Assembly: GCA_949592205.1 (NCBI GenBank)
Contig: CATIUR010000003.1
Location: forward strand, 16,569,001-16,633,000
Direction of reading: 5' to 3'
Source of the DNA: Helichrysum umbraculigerum
Taxonomy: Eukaryota; Streptophyta; Magnoliopsida; Asterales; Asteraceae
Length of the DNA stretch: 64,000 bases
This document shows positions 45,253-55,739 of this stretch, in pieces. The notes beneath the pieces were generated by a model. That model was given only the letters and a program-made list of their open reading frames with translations. It was not told where the DNA came from and made no database searches. The translations under genes and the position numbers were made by a program. The stretch's first letter is position 1. Each line of letters opens with the position of its first letter.

Positions 45253-47828
45253 TGTAACACCCCCAAATTTTCTTTAGCGGAAGCAGTTAGTTTAAGTACT
45301 GGGGTGTCACAATAATAAAGCATGCATACGTATCAGAGCTTATGATTACAACAGAACAATATATATTAAGATGCCAAAAGTGTTAATTACAAAGTTTACG
45401 ATTCGTCGAATCGTATAAGTTAAAAGTAATAAGTTTACAAAAGTAGATTTCTGAAATATGACTAAAACATTTCAGTTATACTAAAGAAATCCATGTATTT
45501 CCAAAAAGTTGGCATCCTAAAGCTCCACGGGTCGCCTAATTCTCCATGTGTTGGCGATTCTTACATGCGCAGCTAATTCCCTGAAAAACATAGTAAAAGT
45601 CAACAACTAGGTTGAGTGAATTCACAGGTTTTAAGTTTACACAAGTTGAATCAAGTTTGTATCACAGTTGTTATCCAAATATGTTCACAAATAATATTGC
45701 CATAATAGTCGAGTATAAGTTTTGTAGAATGTTATCCAAATACCAGTTTTGTGGGTTGTTCGCCCAAAGTTCAAGTTAAAACACGTGCTGGTCGTTCACC
45801 AGCGAGTTATAAATACACAGTACCGGTCGTTCTCCGGCCAAATACGCACGGGTCGTTCTCCCGTCCAACAAACGCATGGGTCGTTCTCCCATCCAAGACG
45901 CACGGGTCGTTCTCCCGTCCCTTGGCCAGTCGTTCTCTGGCACTAAAATACGTGGCTGGTCGTTCTCCAGCGTTTTACACAAAAGTACCGGTCGTTCTCC
46001 GGTATACCAAACAAGTTTAAAAGTTATGTTTGTGTCGGTCGTTCTCCGACAAGTTACCAAATGTACCGGTCGTTCTCCGGTAAGATACCAAAATAGTTTA
46101 CAGTCGTTTGCAAAACAGTTTACCGGTCGTTCTCCGGTCTAGTTAAAACAGTTTGTCGAATAAGTTATCCCATTTGTTCAGTGTATCAGTATGAAAATGT
46201 TATTTCATAAACAAAGTTCGTACAACAGTTCAATAGTTCAAAGTACTCTAACAGTTTGAGTAAAACACGTATGATAAACAATCATGTAAGTAAAAGCAGT
46301 TATGGCAATAAGTAAAACAGTTGACTATGTCTTCCACCCCTGTTCGAAAGCAGTTAAATCAATAAAAGTAGGGGCTGTGAACTCACCTGTTGAGTTTAAG
46401 TAGTTGTGCGAGTGCTAGCAAACCTAAGCCCAAGTACGGTCTGAAATCTCCTAACGTCCTAAACGTACGAGATTTAATAAGTATGTGGATGTCTAAACTA
46501 ATCATCCATGCTAGTGTTTGTACATCCAAGTCACGTCCAAATCGTTTGTTTAATGTTTGTATTTCGTTGTTTATGAAAATGTATACGACTCGTTGGTGAA
46601 AGTTTGAAATCAACATTTCGATAAAACAAGTATGTTTAAATTGTTTGTAAGGCTCGTGAATCGAATTTGTATAAAGATATGCGTTTTCGGTTAGTTCGAC
46701 ACTTAGTGAAAACAAGTTTTTAAACTTTCTGTTTTTAGCGACGTAAGGTGCGACGCTGGGTGGTTATGCGACGTAGGGTGCGACGTACGGGTCTACGTCG
46801 CATTCAGGTTTTGCGACGTCATGGGTTGCGTCGCATAGGCGACGCTAGCAATTTAATGCGACGTAGTGGTCTGCGTCGCTATGTGCGACGTAAGGAAGGG
46901 TAATGCGACGTAGAGGCCTACGTCGCAGTACTGTTTTCGGTCCCAATGCGACGTAGTCGCCTGTTCGACGAACAGCGAGAAAATAACGAGTTTTGGGTCG
47001 ATTTCGGACGTTTTCGGTTGTATAAAACACTAAAACATGTAAATCTAAGTATATTAAACACTAAGTAGCAATTATAACTTTGAAATCTAAAGATTTGCGG
47101 GATTTGTCGGAAACTTACGAGTGTCGGATTTGAAATCCGAAAAGGTAGAAGTGTAGATCGGGATGCCGTGGTCGTTTTATTCCAAAGGGGATATGTGATT
47201 CGGCGTCATTTTAGTGTAGTTTTTATGTGGTTTGTGTGGTTTGTGGGTGAGTTTAGAGAGAAGGAGGAGAAAGAGTAGAGAAGAGAGAGAAAGAGATAGG
47301 TGGAAAATGGAAGAAAAAGGGAGGTGGGGAGGGGGTTTTGTCCCCTTTCTCGCCTCCGTGTTTGCGTTCCGTGTTTGTTTACCCAATCGTTGAATGTTAG
47401 TTTATTTTAACTAATATGTTTTTAATTACGTTTTTCATTATATTATTATTGAAAAATCTTTTTACAACACTAAATTAATAATTTATATAAGTTTCAAACT
47501 TTGTTTAATTTCAATTATACGTTTTGACGTTTTTGCGTTATAAAATTATTTGGAAATATTTTTGACAAAATATTTATTCGTTACTACGTTTTCGTTTTAT
47601 TAAATAATTTTGTTCACCAACAGTCGTACGTTTTTGTCGCGTTTGTTTTCAAATGGTTCTGTACGTAATTACAACTAAGTACGAATACGTAATACTACGC
47701 GTATTATCTAGTTGGGCTATGCTAGACTTACCTCTAAATTGTGTTGTGAATTCACTCAAGTAGGGAATTAGCCTAATAATGCAAGTGATTAATTTAATTA
47801 ATCGTGTTTAAATTTGCGAGTTGTTACA
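45253..47828 (-). repeat. 5' LTR of the gag-only element
   Basis: It has the same length (2576 bp) and the same contents as 40771-43346, at a constant offset of 4482. This includes the hairpin array (45752-46138) and the GCGACGTAG cluster (46732-46977). Confidence 0.95.
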
Positions 47829-47833
47829 ACAAC

Positions 47834-48237
47834 GAAATTTGTTAAGCATATATGGATAGGACCACAAAACCTTACTCAAATTTCATAAACCATGACCACT
47901 CCCCTTTATTATTGTAGACTGCTAATCCAGATCCCACACTCAAATATAAAAACCATTATTTTTTCATGCATTTAGACTGCTTCAGTTTTGAAATTAAGAA
48001 CCTGACATTTCAACCATTACCATCTTCCACTAAAAAGATTCAATCAAACATTCAAACCCTTGTTTTGTAGAATACCAAATTACAAAATATGAATTAGAAC
48101 AAACCCTTCAAATGATTAAGAAATATCAACTCCAATCAACATAAATCACAAACTGATTTAAGCATTGAAAATATACAAAGAAATTAAGGCATAAACACAC
48201 AACATTTAAACTTACATTGCAAAAATAGCAAGCCCCA
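47834..48237. other. Non-coding continuation of the target region
   Basis: This AT-rich sequence was continuous with the region ending at 40765 before the gag-only element inserted. No gene is seen. Confidence 0.4.
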
Positions 48238-48731
48238 TCTATACTACATTATAAAAAATTTAGGCATTTTCTTTGATACTTTACAAATTTCAAGATGCGA
48301 AAAGACAAAATTACCCCTACTTAATTAAAAGAACATTTATATAATTAGAAATAACCATCAATCAATAACCACACAATCATTATCAAAAAAAAAAAAGAAA
48401 AAACAAATCGGCAATATACAGTTTTGAAAATATTTTTATTTAAAAACAATTTTGATTTAAAATTTGAAATCACCAACTACGCATACAATAGATGATTTAA
48501 AAAACATGTCATGTTCTTTCTGCTCATGTTTCACTCCTATTCCGAATCAAAATGTATGTTATTTGTAATTGCTATTGACATGCTACGTTTATTTAATCTT
48601 AATCATTTAAACATGAATCTATATGTTAGTTTTCAAACGCTTGTGTAAACAAGCTTATTATACTTATCAATCTAACACGTTATGTTACTATAGCTATAAG
48701 ACACCGCCGTATAGTGCGGGTGATTTACTAG
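48238..48731 (+). mobile_element. Short non-autonomous Helitron
   Basis: The 494-bp unit starts TCTATACTACATTATAAAAA, a typical plant Helitron 5' end, after an A. It ends CTAG before a T (48728-48732). A GC-rich hairpin CACCGC...GCGGGTG lies about 8 bases before the 3' end, within ACACCGCCGTATAGTGCGGG. Insertion is between A and T with no duplication, as expected. No Rep/helicase is present. Confidence 0.85.
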
Positions 48732-48732
48732 T

Positions 48733-50577
48733 CTGAATAATGTTGCTTTAGTTTCATCTTTCAAGTATCTTCCTTTTATCATAGAATATTAAACGTCATG
48801 GCCATTTGAATATCAAAACAAAATCAGCAGCATTGATCTCTGTTGAGTCACTGGTCGCTGACCAACTAAATTCAATTATGTACTCGATGATGGAAATGAT
48901 AAAGTCAAAGCTGCTGTTGCTGAAGAAAGTGCTCGATGTTCTCATTCACCCTTTGAAAAAGAATGGTCTGATGAAGTTGATTAAAACTTAACTTTGTGTG
49001 TCGCTGCTCTAAGTAACTAACAGTGAGAGTTTTACTTACACAAAAGAATAAAGGCAAAAGTCACTGCCCCAATAAAAGAAAGTTACTGAAGAATAATTAA
49101 TAAAGTCACTCTACAAGAGCATATTAGCTCGCAGTGGGTGAGGAGATTTATTGCTTCTTCAGTGACTCAATAATGAATAAAGTTTCTACAACAAGTACAA
49201 GTCGCTCATCATATAGTTGTCAGCAAGTGATTCCTCGTACTTAAATATCTTCCAGATGACGTGTCAGTAAGCTATTGGTTAGAAGATGAAAGAGATATTC
49301 GTGGTAACAGAATCAGGGCCCACGGAATGTTTGTTAGCTAAAATTCAGGGACTTCAGAGCCAATCAAGCAGTGACACGTGTCATTCCAGATCCTATTTTG
49401 TAGGAGATATTTATAGATCATTTAGGCTATATGTAGAGTGAACAGTGGACGTTGTTTGTCAACTACTGTTCATCTCATTGTGTAATAGTTTTAGCTTAAG
49501 TGTTTGATTTGATTTAGCTTGGGCTAAATCATTCCGCAATCAACACTCGGTGTAATTTGTATCTAATATAAATTCACTATTCAACTACTATTACTTTACT
49601 TAATTGCGTATTGATTATTATTGATATACTCTGTTTTACGTGTTCATCATCTACAATTAAAACTTGCATAAATTAACTTTGATAGAATTAGAAAAAGTTT
49701 TTAATTGTATTCAACCCCCATTCTACAATTAAACTTTACTCATTGTGATTCCAATCCACTAACAAATAGTGGATCAGGGACAAACAATCTCTATTTTAAT
49801 AGGTCCATGATTGTATTAGCATATATGTATGGAATAAATATGTATGCATGCTTTCAAAAACCTTTATAGAAGTGTTTTCATGTGTAAGCTTTGTGTAAGC
49901 TTCTTGCATTTCTCACAAAGCTTCTGAAACGCATCTTTGAGAGATTGTTGCATAACAAATGAACATAATTTTGTTTTACATATACTCCCTCAATATAGCA
50001 ACATCTGATAATAATTTGTTGCATAAAAAGGTTAATTGATTGTTAAAAGCCTCAAATTAGAATTATAACAAACTAAATCACACAAAATTTAACGAAATCT
50101 AAATCAAAAAATACTCATCCAAGACATGGGAGAGCAACCCCTATAGTGCGTTGATTCCTCGATTCCAGGGGAGTAACCGCTTGTGGAGATGATCGGGTGG
50201 ACCAAAGGTCTGTCAGTGATTCCATAACTGCCTTTCAAAAAAAAATACCCTAATTGCAATTTGATTGTAGAAGATCTATGTTTATCTTTGACCGAACACA
50301 AACATACATACCTTATGAAAAAGTTTAATTCTCTAATTCAAAATCATCTACAAAGGAATGAATGTAGAGAAATTAATTATGATGATGGTAACCAAATTTG
50401 AAATCGGGAAACAGTATTCCATCAGAAGATTGAAACTGACTGAATGCCCCACATCAGCTTTTTCACAAAACTGACCAAAACTGACAGAAATTGAATTCAA
50501 ACTTCGAATTCGGTTAGGTTTTGACTTTTTCAAATTTGGTTAAACCGAATTCAAAACTGTGTTCTTATTTGATCCAA
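48733..50577. other. Non-coding DNA with promoter-like, LTR-like fragment
   Basis: A weak frame at 48806-48991 is not convincing. Around 49240-49770 the sequence has LTR or promoter character: a TGACGTGTCA element (about 49258), ATTTATAGATCATTT, a CTCATTGTGTAATAG stretch, and at about 49715 ATTCAACCCCCATTCTACAA, as found near Copia LTR ends. AGTGGATCAGGGAC follows, possibly a damaged primer-binding site. Boundaries and a duplication could not be established. The frame at 50104-50301 has no recognisable family. Confidence 0.35.
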
Positions 50578-50578
50578 A

Positions 50579-50632
<54 letters not shown>
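50578..50632. repeat. (CT)n(AT)n compound microsatellite
   Basis: About eight CT units are followed by about 19 TA units. The run abuts GTGGGAGGTTCAAATGAGAA, which resembles a common plant MITE end. The other end was not found. Confidence 0.9.
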
Positions 50633-50634
<2 letters not shown>

Positions 50635-50951
50635 GGAGGTTCAAATGAGAACCAACCCAAAACTAAGAACCAAAAGAACCGATTTAAACTGACATATACA
50701 AAAGGGTATAACAGTCTTTTTCAATATGCAAGGCAGTTGTGATACCAAGTCAATATATGAAATTCCGATAAACTCTCAGTTGACTAACTAGCAGGCGGTA
50801 ACACATCATCCTCCACCATACATGATACATCATCATCCACTATGCATTTTGATTATCAAAAATTACGCAGTATTCGATAGAGATGGATCCAATTCTACAT
50901 TGTGAATTTGTGCTTATCATATAAATGAAAGTGATTGATAATTTCAGTTTT

Positions 50952-53354
50952 ATAACACCCCAAAAATTAAAGTATTGTTAGAATTATTATTTTAGGCTAT
51001 TATTATTTTAGGTGGAATAAAATAATAATAACTGTGAATTGTTTTAGAGTTTCAAACAATAATAAGTACGGAGTGTAAAATAATATACTTGCATAAGTCG
51101 GTTTAACTGTATTTATCCATATCTTTTTCATATGTACGTACGTAATGGAAATAGAAAGAAAGAAAGCTTCAGGAACAAAAGGAGAAACACAGAGAGTTGA
51201 ATTTGATCCTTAAAATCAGTATGTAAATCAAATTGAACCTAGAATCGTGTAATTAATCATTCCTTGATCTTCTATAACCAAGGTATGATCTTGTTCTTCA
51301 TGTATTATTAACCTAGAAATGGGTTTTATAAAAGTTTAAAGAATTTGTGAGTTTAAATCCGAATTTAGGGCTTGTGTATGTTGAATTGATGTTAGTAAAA
51401 GTTTATTGATCATGATACTTAGCTTAATATCAAGTTAGAAGTAAAGAACCCTAATTGGATTAAATCTTCTTGAGGTGCTTGATGATCATGGTGATCATGG
51501 TAAATGGTATAATGAAATTGATTAAGAGTTCATTAAATCTAATATGGGGTTTTAGTGGAGTTTTGGTAATTGATGTTAATTGACCTTGTTAATGGTCTAT
51601 ACATGTTGATTAGTAATGGTTAATGTGATTAAAGTGTTGTTGTGACCATATTGATCATAACTTAAAGGATGGAATGGGTGAGAATTGGATTAGTAAACTT
51701 TAAAGGTTTAACTGTTCAATTGATGGTTAAATGGTTAGGAAGTGAGTTTAATGTGGATAATAACTCATATGACTATGTAAAGTAAAGTAAAGATATGTTT
51801 AGTTGATTAAAGATTAAATTATGAGAGTAAAGAGTTAGAAATGATGATTAAATTATATGATCACCGGTTGATGCTAAATGTGTTGTTATGTGGTTATGTT
51901 GTATGAGAGGTGACCAAATGATGTGGCATCTCTAAAGCAAGTGTTAGATCACCTAATCGCCTAAAATGCTAAGGTGAGTTATACGGGGATTAAATGGGTA
52001 ACGGTTATGTGTTCCGGATTGCTACAAGCAATAGGTTCATACAACCGGGTGAAATACTGTTTATGTTTTATATTGGAGTTTATTGTTAAATTCCATATAA
52101 CGTTGATTGTGTAAGTTCTTGTTATTGTAAGTGATATGAATACGTGTTAAGTGATAAGCGTTGAAAGCACGTGTTAATATGTGAAAGTTATGTGAATGAT
52201 GTAAATTGAGCCTTGCAGAAGTTCAGAGTTGGGCATTGGTTATGTTGATTCCATTATTTACGCAAGGTAAGTATATGGATATGATTGTGGAGCCAAGGAA
52301 TGATTTATATTATTTGCTTGGCGGTATCCAAGTAATGGCTATGTCATTAGCTTGATTTTTGTGTCAATTCTTAGAGATTGGCATTGTGGATGTTTGTTGA
52401 GGATCCTTAACTATGTGGATGATGTATTAGTATTCATGCTACCAAGATGTATGGTACTCAATGGAAAGGTTTAAGAATGATTTCTACATTTACTCGATGG
52501 TTATGTGGTAAAGCAAACACTTATTGTTGATAGTGTTATATATTGAATGGTTATGCAATTATTCATTTAATTGCCTATGTACTCACTAAGCTCAATGCTG
52601 ACTCCGTTAGTTGTTTCATGTTGTAGGTGCTTGGTTTGGTTGAACCGATTGGCTAAAGTGAGTATATTATGGATGCAAGAAGTTAGCGTGGAATGGAGCT
52701 TGCTTTATGGTTAGATAAGCTCCTTCTCTTTGAATTATCGTTGTGAATGGCCATTTGTGTAAATCGCCCAAAGAAAAGTTTTAAAGATATGAGTCGGTTA
52801 AAAGTGTAAAGTTGTTAATGGTCAATGATGTTTACCCTTGACTTTGAAAAGTCAAGGATGAAAGTGGTCAAGTGTATTGTTAATGTATGTACGTGAGAAA
52901 GTCGAGAATTGTAAAAGATGAAATAAGGTCTTTGGTTAAATTGAGTAGTGACATATAGTCAATTATTTTGAAATGGTCATGAGTAAGTGGAAGAAGTAAG
53001 CAAATGAGTCAAAGTGTTGTTGAAATGAGAAATGGGTCAAAAGGTGTCCAAATGGACCCTAAACGAGTCAATGTGTCAAAATGGGTTATGGTATGAGTAT
53101 GTAGCATGTTAATATTGGTTCACGTGTCAAATGTATGTAGGAATCTGTTGGCGAAAGGCCAAGATCATAAAGTGAATGGTTTGTGATTTGGTATGGTCAC
53201 CAAAAGTGTTCGAAATGACCATAAACTAGTCATACGTCTGTTTTATCGTTAAACGTGTATTTTGAAAAAGTGTAAAAAGAGAAAGTTTCAAATTCGCATA
53301 TTGGAGGTGCTTGCAAAATTTGGGAGTCTAACTATTAATGGTTTAAAAGTTATG
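50952..53354 (+). mobile_element. Partial chromovirus-like LTR (LTR3)
   Basis: It starts ATAACACCCCAAAAATT (a TG to TA change at the expected TGTAACACCCC start). It has the same signals in order as LTR1: a leader, candidate donor GCAAGGTAAGTATATGG (about 52262), GTACTCACTAAGCTCAATG (about 52580) and candidate acceptor TTGTAG before GTGCTTGG (about 52626). Its 3' end is missing. The sequence is replaced at about 53354 by another LTR start, probably a nested insertion. No coding sequence. Confidence 0.6.
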
Positions 53355-54249
53355 TGTGACAACCGTCAATTTAGGACTAGATTTTAGTGCCTAATCCAGT
53401 TTTAATACATGTAATTAGTTCTGTGTTAGGCTAATTAATGTATCAATTATTATATATATTGTTGAATATATATCTACACAATTTTACGGTTTGTTTAAAT
53501 CGTACGAGTTTCAAATCGAATGAATTTATATACAATAAATACGGACGTTGGTGAACAATTTATTAGGTAATACAAATATTATTTAATAACTCAATTTTAT
53601 TCAAAATATTAATTATAGTAATATTTCGTATCCAAGTGTTATTACACAATTAATGTATACGCGATTAAACAGACAAACGCGCAAACAAATAAAACATATT
53701 TCAATTTAAATACCCTAAATAGATAATTGGTAAAATATTATAATAAATTCGTAATTTAAAACTTATCTTTTAATGTGTAAAAATCATTTAACGTTTGAAC
53801 AACGGAGCGAACGAGCACCGCACGGGGCGGAAATGCGGGGCGAAAATGGGAGTTTAACCTCCCACCCCCACCTCTTTTCTTTTCATTTCTCATTTTCTTT
53901 CTCTCTCTCTTTCATTTTTCCTCTCAAGTTTCATCACCACCAAACCATCAAAATCGCATAAATACTACCATCAAACGACTATGGATCATCAAAATAATTA
54001 CGGAAAAGGAACCACCTCACGACGATCTACGACGCTATCTTTCCGGATTTTCATTTCGGCAATTTGTAAGTTTCCGACAAAATCCCGAAATCTCTCGATT
54101 CTTAGTATTTTTCACTAGTAATTGTTTATATAACATATATATGTCCATTAACATGTATAGAACACGAATTTATAGCTTGAAAACGAGTTTAAAACGGATT
54201 TTTGGCCGGAAAAATCGTGACAGCCAGACTTTCTGGGCTGGTGTTCATC

Positions 54250-54562
54250 CATGCGACACAAGCCTTGTGTCGCATGTTGTGTCGTATTTTGGCCTTTGTG
54301 TCGTATAAAAGCCTCTGTGTTGCACCTTATGTCGTACCAAACCTTTAGTGTCGCAACCCATGCGACACAATATTGTGTCGTATACTATGTCGCAAACTAT
54401 GTCGTATTTCTATACGACACACCCACTATGTCGCTATTGATTTAGCATTCCGAACCTATGCGACACAACCCTTGTGTCGTATAGGTATTGTGTCGCACTT
54501 CTATGCGACACAACCCTTGTGTCGCATAACAAATTATTATGTCGCATATTGTGTCGCATAAA
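54250..54562. repeat. GCGACACAA palindrome cluster in LTR4
   Basis: About 15 TGCGACACAA / TTGTGTCGCA-type words lie in both orientations. The first pair has 13-base arms starting CATGCGACACAAG around one central base (54250-54276). Another pair (54502-54528) has 12-base arms starting TATGCGACACAA and a CCC loop. Confidence 0.9.
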
Positions 54563-54707
54563 ACAGAATATTTACAACTTTTTACTAAGTGTCGAGATCA
54601 AAATTTTATCACTTGATTTCACCCAAATTCAAGTCCAGATGCGTTTTCCTTAAAGCAATATAGTAGAAATAAAAATTTTCCAAGCTGACCTGGCAGCTCG
54701 ACCCCAG

Positions 54708-54782
54708 CCAGGGGCTCTGCCCCTTGGACCCCGCCAGGGGCTGCCGCCCCTTGGACCCCGCTACCAGGGGCGCTGCCCCCGG
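54708..54782. repeat. Three AGGGGC-GCCCCT hairpins in LTR4
   Basis: Hairpins at 54708-54727, 54734-54754 and 54764-54782 share CCAGGGGC and GCCCC arms with loops TCT, TGCC and GCT. The linker GGACCCCGC recurs. Words like these are common in plant repeats. Confidence 0.85.
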
Positions 54783-54989
54783 ACCCCCGTACTTAGATTC
54801 CATAAGCACATTTTCACCAAGTGTCAAACTTGTACAACTTCAAAACACTTATATGATACAACCCTTCAAACATAATGGAATTTGTTTTTCAAGTATAACA
54901 CTTCGAAAGCAATGTGGTAACATCAGGATTATTATTACAATTAATCACCAACGGGCCGTACGCGTTTTCAAAACATATTTCAGAACCAA

Positions 54990-55107
54990 ACAAGTCGTTG
55001 TAACTTGTATCAATTCACTCAAACAAGTCGTTGTAACTTGTATCAATTAAATCAAACAAGTCGTTGTAACTTGTATCAATTCAACCAACCAAATCGTAGT
55101 AATTTGG
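54990..55107. repeat. Four covarying hairpins, loop TCGTTGTAA, in LTR4
   Basis: Three units have arms ACAAG/CTTGT around TCGTTGTAA (54990-55008, 55023-55041, 55056-55074). A fourth has arms CCAAA/TTTGG around TCGTAGTAA (55089-55107). The loop is kept while both arms change. Units are 33 bp apart with TATCAATT linkers. Confidence 0.88.
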
Positions 55108-55500
55108 ACATATATATATAGTTGTATAACAACTACAAAGGTAGTCTTTCGAGATACCGGTACAATTAATAACAATCAAGTGCCGTGAACACATTCAGGT
55201 TTCAAGTCTTTGGACATCAATTCACCGCTAATTATTTTGAGTTTATTAAATTAAACACTTCAAGACTCAGGTGAGTTTCATAGCCCCATTTGTTTGTCCC
55301 TTACTTAGGATCTAGAACGAACCGAGTCACTCTAATTGCTAGCGGAAATAACAATTAGATCACGAATAATCACACGAACAATCAATACGCAATCAATATC
55401 AAACGAACGTAATATTATTGCTTATAGTCGATCAGATTACAGAGAATTTCGACAAATTGCGTTTAGGGTTTCGTCAACCCTAAAACAGAAAACACAAATC

Positions 55501-55510
55501 GTTTTTATAC
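55501..55510 (-). promoter_or_regulatory. TATA box of the SIRE LTR
   Basis: GTATAAAAAC on the minus strand sits about 12 bp downstream of the palindrome cluster in sense. Confidence 0.7.
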
Positions 55511-55521
55511 AAAAACTGGCA

Positions 55522-55629
55522 CCTGCGACGTAGCACGCTACGTCGCAGGCCCAAGCCCATGCGACGTCTGCTACGTCGCAGGCCCAATACCTGACGTCGC
55601 ACCTGCGACGTAGTGCGCTACGTCGCAGG
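55522..55629. repeat. GCGACGTAG palindromes upstream of the SIRE TATA box
   Basis: The perfect stem-loops are: 13-base arms starting CCTGCGACGTAGC around AC (55522-55549); TGCGACGT-CTGCT-ACGTCGCA (55560-55580); and 12-base arms starting CCTGCGACGTAG around TGCG (55602-55629). In sense they lie just before the TATA box. Confidence 0.92.
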
Positions 55630-55739
55630 AGTCAGAAATGCTAATCTAAATACAAACTACGAGCTAGACCAACTGACAGACACTAAACATGTACTAACAA
55701 ACTCCCCCGTGTCTTCAGCTTGGTCTTCAAAAATCTTCT

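Larger units (their letters stand above)
40771..47828 (-). mobile_element. Gag-only Gypsy element (TR-GAG type), very young
   Basis: Two 2576-bp LTRs enclose a 1906-bp internal region that encodes only gag, all on the minus strand. It is flanked by a perfect 5-bp duplication ACAAC (40766-40770 and 47829-47833). In sense the LTR starts TGTAACAACTCG and ends GGGGGTGTTACA. The primer-binding site TGGTATCAGAGC lies at 45249-45238 and a polypurine tract ATGGGGAGAA abuts the 3' LTR. I found two differences between the LTRs (42358/46840 and 42365/46847). Protease, reverse transcriptase and integrase are absent, so it depends on a partner element. The LTR layout is chromovirus-like. Confidence 0.95.
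53355..55290 (+). mobile_element. Partial Gypsy LTR with multiple hairpin clusters (LTR4)
   Basis: It begins TGTGACAACCGTC. Signals match the gag-only LTR in sense order: a CT-rich leader (about 53880-53940), a candidate donor GTAAGTTTCCGACAAA (54066) and CAG-GTGAGTTTCATAGCCCC (55268-55287). The sequence then gives way to the SIRE LTR at about 55300, so the rest of the element is displaced beyond the window. Between the donors lie three kinds of hairpin repeat: GCGACACAA palindromes, GGGGC hairpins and ACAAG/CCAAA hairpins. No coding sequence. Confidence 0.65.
55300..55699 (-). repeat. 3' LTR of the SIRE element
   Basis: In sense it starts TGTTAGTACATG right after the polypurine tract (GGGGGAGTT, 55708-55700). 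It contains three GCGACGTAG palindromes (55629-55522), then a TATA box GTATAAAAAC (55510-55501). It ends somewhere between 55290 and 55330, the exact CA end being uncertain. Confidence 0.7.

Noticed and set aside
49328..49764. Possible solo LTR from TGTTTGTTAGC to ACTAACA
   Set aside because: The flanking 5-mers (CGGAA and AATAG) do not match and the start is arbitrary. Kept only as LTR-like sequence in the region entry.
54708..54782. GGGGC hairpins as strong evidence for covariation
   Set aside because: The arms are nearly identical in all three and only the loops differ, so they show repetition but not compensated change. Such words are common in plant repeats.
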